8,986 bases of DNA from Verrucomicrobiota bacterium. GTDB taxonomy: Bacteria > Verrucomicrobiota > Verrucomicrobiia > Limisphaerales > UBA11358. Shown here one piece after another: positions 6,177 through 8,986 of the stretch; position 1 is the first letter of the stretch; every line of letters begins with the position of its first letter. Location: NCBI GenBank assembly GCA_021323835.1, contig JAJPKI010000077.1:1-8986 (forward strand). Reading direction: 5' to 3'. Position numbers and translations under genes: made by a program. The notes below the pieces were generated by a model. It saw only the letters and a program-made list of their open reading frames with translations. It was not told the DNA's origin and did not search any database.

Positions 6177-7139
6177 TTAATCTGGGATTTTCGTCAGCCA
6201 CTGAGGATGAACATTCAAAACATTTATTGTCGGGCTCGTTTTAACGAATTTCTTTTTTAATCGTCTTACTGGTTTTGTATAAACAAAAAAAGTTTCTGCT
6301 ATCTCGGAAACCCAACCGGTGAACGTTTTTTTCCGTTTATTTGTTTTGGCTGGCTTCTCTTCCAACTTTAATTGCCGGCCCGGTAAGGAGACAGCGGCTT
6401 TTTTATCTCGGCTTAATTGAGCACAAATTGCATCAAAATATTCTCGAAAGTCGTCTCCATCCAATTTCACAGAACCATAATGTGCATTTTGAATTTTTCG
6501 CAATTCTTTCAAACAAACATCTTTCGAATGACGAGAAATATATGTGGCTAATTTAGGGCCAATTTTAAAATTCAATGCAGAAGCCATGATTAATGACCGA
6601 ACAATGCAAGTTTCGGGAAAAGGATTATCCTCTAAATTAATTTCGAGTGTTTGCGTTAAAAGACCTTCAAAAAATCCCCTCGAAAAAATTTCCGCTTCAG
6701 AATTGTGCCTCCACCGAAAAGCGATTGCATCCACATTGAGAAACGTAGTTTCTGGGAAAGTCGAAAAATTTATTTGATGAACTTTCTTGTTGCGAAATGC
6801 CCATGTGTCTTCAAGTGACCAAATGTCCAATGGACAATCTCCAAAGTTGATTCTCATTCCTCCAAACCGATTTTTGCGTTTCGGTTGATTCCAAAATAAA
6901 AACTCAACTTGGTCAGGAGAGATGCGATCGAATACGATGTCTATGTCGCGAGGATTTGCCGATGGGCCATCCAACATCAAATCGCGCAAAAATCCTCCGA
7001 CCATATAAGCCGAACATCCCTCCAGCTCCAATTTGCGAAGTGTATTTTTTAATTCAACACCCCATGGCTGCTCGTTCAAATACCGGCGAACTCGAAAACG
7101 CAGCATCTCTTCACATTCATGAATAGTCGAATTAGCCAT
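6177..7139 (-). CDS. CCA-adding/poly(A)-polymerase-like nucleotidyltransferase partner of the dGTPase
   Basis: A protein of 320 residues with a nucleotidyltransferase head domain of the poly(A) polymerase/CCA-adding type. AYMVGGFLRDLML (44-56) gives the GG and RD signature. RDIDIVF (64-70) supplies the metal-binding Asp65 and Asp67, and Asp105 in CPLDIW is a candidate third carboxylate. NVDAIAF (135-141) corresponds to the TINAL-like motif. The segment at 156-200, with FEGLLTQTLEIN and CIVRSLIMASALNFKI, resembles the neck that contacts nucleotide and RNA. The C-terminus does not look like the CCA-enzyme tail or HD domain: it is basic (KTNKRKK near 265-271, RRLKKKF near 292-298) and unrecognised. 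The start ATG overlaps the upstream dGTPase stop by 8 bases (ATGGCTAA) and has no Shine-Dalgarno, so it probably depends on translational coupling. It is strikingly AT-rich (18 G+C in 6481-6540). The substrate (tRNA, other RNA, nucleotide or protein) cannot be told. A housekeeping CCA enzyme is less likely. Confidence 0.8.
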   Translation of the reverse strand: MANSTIHECEEMLRFRVRRYLNEQPWGVELKNTLRKLELEGCSAYMVGGFLRDLMLDGPSANPRDIDIVFDRISPDQVEFLFWNQPKRKNRFGGMRINFGDCPLDIWSLEDTWAFRNKKVHQINFSTFPETTFLNVDAIAFRWRHNSEAEIFSRGFFEGLLTQTLEINLEDNPFPETCIVRSLIMASALNFKIGPKLATYISRHSKDVCLKELRKIQNAHYGSVKLDGDDFREYFDAICAQLSRDKKAAVSLPGRQLKLEEKPAKTNKRKKTFTGWVSEIAETFFVYTKPVRRLKKKFVKTSPTINVLNVHPQWLTKIPD

Positions 7140-8538
7140 TTTTTAATTGTTGATGTAAAGTTTGCGCAAAGCCATCGGTCATTCCGCAGATATAATCCGT
7201 CACAAGTTGCATCCGACAATATTGAACCGGTAATTGACATCGTTTGAGCGATTCTTCAAAAACCGTTCTGTAATTATCCGACATCAAAGAGAAAATCTTG
7301 TATGGAAAGTCCTTGCTCTTTTTGTGGTCTTTTATATGTGAAGCTCCCTCCCAAAAAATATCCATCAAATCATGGATAATGCCACGCCCCATAACTTCTA
7401 ATCGCGTCGTTTCTGCAGAATTATAAATGTATTTTTTCCCGATGGACTTGCAGGTTTGAACCAAAGTTTTTGCGGAACAATCTTTTACCAACTCACCGTG
7501 ATATTCGCCGGCCATAATTTTATCATATTTGGATTTAAATGCGTTAACGACCGACGGGGCAAGAATGCTAATCGCAAAAATCCGAAAAGCCTGACTACGT
7601 GCTTCTTCGGCTGCCTTGCCGGTTAATTTGAGCGTTCCACTTTTCAAATAATCCATCATGCGTTTGTGAAGCATGTTATAAATATTTCGATCAACATTTT
7701 TCTTCAACTGTTGCTCCGCCAAATCCCAATCGATAATTCCTTTTTTGACGGCATCTTCAATATCAACGGCCGAATAAACAACATCATCGGCTGCTTCCAC
7801 GAGAAATGTTATGGGGTTTCGAGCTACCCCCGTTCCAGTTTGTTCTCGAACTTTATTTACCAATTCGTTTTCTGAAGCAAAGAAACCGGGTTTGCTAATT
7901 TCATGAATTGGGCTTTCTTTGTCAGCTTGATCAGAAGAGGCGACATATTTAAATGCCGCTGACATAGTGCCGAAAGTTAAATTCAAGCCGTGCAAGTTAG
8001 CAAGTAATTGAAGTTTCGAAACTAAACGAATGGTTTGTGCGTTTCCTTCAAAGAATAAAAAATCGTTTTTAAGTTGAGTTTTGCGAATTGAGCAATTGTC
8101 CTCGTCCAAATCGAATAGCTTAAATTCATTCTGTTTCATTTCAAACCAACTACCGATTGCACGCTCTCCAGCATGTCCAAAGGGCGGATTGCCAAGATCG
8201 TGAATCAATCCACAAGTAGCAGCAATGGTTTCAATATAAGATGCTTCTCGCGAATCTATTTCTCTTTTGGGTCGAGATAGCAACCAATGTGCAACAGCAT
8301 GCGCTAAATCCTTGGCAACGGTTGAAACTTCCAAAGAATGGGTAAGTCGTGTGCGAACAGCATCGTGTGTCTCAAGAACAAAAACCTGCGCCTTGTCCTG
8401 TAATCGGCGCACTGGTGTTGAAAAAATCGACCGATCATAATCTTTTTCGAACGGAGAGCGTAAATCACCGACAACATTTTTGGCGCGCTTGCCGCTAATT
8501 CGTTTGTCGCACAATAATTTTTGCCATTCCATTCTCAT
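7132..8538 (-). CDS. Deoxyguanosinetriphosphate triphosphohydrolase-like HD protein (dGTPase)
   Basis: A protein of 468 residues from the chosen start, similar in length to E. coli Dgt (505). The family cleaves dGTP, and sometimes other dNTPs, to deoxynucleoside and triphosphate. Numbering from the upstream in-frame GTG at 8580, the RSPFEKDYDRSIFSTPVRRL block (41-60) leads to RTRLTHSLEV with metal ligand His81. Then come HD at 127-128, catalytic His136 and Glu139 in FGHAGE, FEGNAQTIR (177-185), and VEAADDVVYS (261-270) with the last metal Asp. The C-terminal CRMQLVTDYICGMTDGFAQ matches Dgt closely. Every known active-site position is kept. The frame opens at GTG 8580; I prefer ATG 8538 (or ATG 8532), because related enzymes begin close to MEWQKLL. 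None has a clear Shine-Dalgarno. It is the first gene of an AT-rich pair (20 G+C in 7321-7380), overlapping the nucleotidyltransferase. A housekeeping dNTP role is the alternative to defence. Confidence 0.92.
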   Translation of the reverse strand: MRMEWQKLLCDKRISGKRAKNVVGDLRSPFEKDYDRSIFSTPVRRLQDKAQVFVLETHDAVRTRLTHSLEVSTVAKDLAHAVAHWLLSRPKREIDSREASYIETIAATCGLIHDLGNPPFGHAGERAIGSWFEMKQNEFKLFDLDEDNCSIRKTQLKNDFLFFEGNAQTIRLVSKLQLLANLHGLNLTFGTMSAAFKYVASSDQADKESPIHEISKPGFFASENELVNKVREQTGTGVARNPITFLVEAADDVVYSAVDIEDAVKKGIIDWDLAEQQLKKNVDRNIYNMLHKRMMDYLKSGTLKLTGKAAEEARSQAFRIFAISILAPSVVNAFKSKYDKIMAGEYHGELVKDCSAKTLVQTCKSIGKKYIYNSAETTRLEVMGRGIIHDLMDIFWEGASHIKDHKKSKDFPYKIFSLMSDNYRTVFEESLKRCQLPVQYCRMQLVTDYICGMTDGFAQTLHQQLKNG

Positions 8539-8600
8539 GGGCTTAATTGTTGATTTTTTTCTGAATTGGATAGGAAACACTGACAGAGTTATTGCACGAC

Positions 8601-8629
8601 AAATACAAAAAGGAAATCAAAATGTATTT
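8601..8629. repeat. Inverted repeat upstream of the dGTPase gene
   Basis: AAATACA (8601-8607) and TGTATTT (8623-8629) form 7-base arms separated by 15 bases. They lie in the 112-base gap between the UbiD-family gene and the dGTPase gene. As RNA the stem would be weak (one G-C pair), so a protein-binding site is more likely than a terminator. Chance pairing in AT-rich DNA is quite possible. No convincing -35/-10 pair was seen in the gap. Confidence 0.3.
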
Positions 8630-8649
8630 ACCATCTGCTCACAATCTTT

Positions 8650-8986
8650 TCACAATTTTCCAAGCAACTTTTCCACCTTCGCCTTCACGCTTTCATCCAT
8701 TTTAATCAGCGGCGGCCAGGCGCGTTTGAAACCTTCGCCGGGAATTTTCTTCGTCGCGTCAATGCCCAGCTTGCTGCCGATGGCGATTTCGCTCGTCGCG
8801 TGGTCGAGCACGTCGGACGGGCCTTTGGTGAAGATGCTGTCGCGCTGCGGATCGGTGTTGGCCGTGAGATGGAACAGCACTTCGCTGGTGTTGTGGACGT
8901 TCACGCCGGCGTCCACCACCACGATGTATTTCGTGAACATCATCTGGCCCATGCCCCAGAGGCCGTGCATGATTTTGTAGGCCTGC
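8650..8986 (-). CDS. UbiD-family decarboxylase, C-terminal part (cut by the window edge)
   Basis: About 111 C-terminal residues of a UbiD-type (prenylated-FMN dependent) decarboxylase; the gene continues beyond 8986. The family includes 4-hydroxy-3-polyprenylbenzoate decarboxylase of ubiquinone synthesis and decarboxylases acting in the futalosine menaquinone pathway. The visible part begins AYKIMHGLWGMGQMMFTKYI and continues through VVVDAGVNVHNTSEVLFHL and TDPQRD. It ends with FTKGPSDVLDHATSEIAIGSK, LGIDATKKIPGEGF and KAKVEKLLGKL before a TGA. These blocks are characteristic of the UbiD C-terminal domain. The ATG at 8970 is internal, because homology continues upstream of it to the edge. G+C is higher (33 of 60 in 8881-8940) than in the dGTPase pair downstream. 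Which pathway it serves cannot be decided without the N-terminal part and its flavin prenyltransferase partner (UbiX). Confidence 0.93.
   Translation of the reverse strand, partial: QAYKIMHGLWGMGQMMFTKYIVVVDAGVNVHNTSEVLFHLTANTDPQRDSIFTKGPSDVLDHATSEIAIGSKLGIDATKKIPGEGFKRAWPPLIKMDESVKAKVEKLLGKL

Noticed and set aside
7132..8538. The HD protein as the detached HD domain of a CCA-adding enzyme
   Set aside because: The FEGNAQTIR block, the FGHAGE catalytic pair and the C-terminal DYICGMTDGFA block are specific to the dGTPase family.

Overview
The window carries bacterial chromosome sequence of roughly 50-60% G+C, interrupted by two visibly AT-richer stretches. I infer Verrucomicrobiota, possibly the Pedosphaera/Limisphaera side. 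The grounds are a secreted GH89 N-acetylglucosaminidase, a cupin of the acidobacterial/verrucomicrobial hydroxynitrile-lyase type, weak or absent Shine-Dalgarno sequences before several starts, and general codon usage. No taxonomic marker in the window settles this.

Left part (1-2327): the minus strand encodes Ffh, the protein subunit of the signal recognition particle. An AT-rich DUF4272 gene follows it closely. On the plus strand, behind ffh, lies a complete tRNA-Tyr(GTA) with a long variable arm and an encoded CCA end. Bases 1-78 may hold the last codons of a plus-strand gene.

Middle part (2354-6026): a likely minus-strand operon encodes a small metal-binding cupin and then an OsmC-type peroxidase, suggesting detoxification of peroxides or reactive carbonyl/cyano compounds. 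A 155-bp divergent intergenic region with a long inverted repeat separates it from a plus-strand gene for an exported alpha-N-acetylglucosaminidase (GH89, NAGLU family). That gene converges on a small minus-strand NTF2/SnoaL-like protein.

Right part (6177-8986): two overlapping minus-strand genes form an AT-rich island. The upstream gene encodes a dGTP triphosphohydrolase-like HD protein with all expected active-site residues. The downstream gene encodes a nucleotidyltransferase resembling the head and neck of CCA-adding enzymes/poly(A) polymerases, but with a different C-terminus. The 8-base stop/start overlap indicates translational coupling, so the two products probably work together. With the base composition and the known antiviral role of some bacterial dGTPases, this pair is the best candidate in the window for an undescribed, possibly antiphage, system. 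To its right is the C-terminal end of a UbiD-family decarboxylase that runs off the window.
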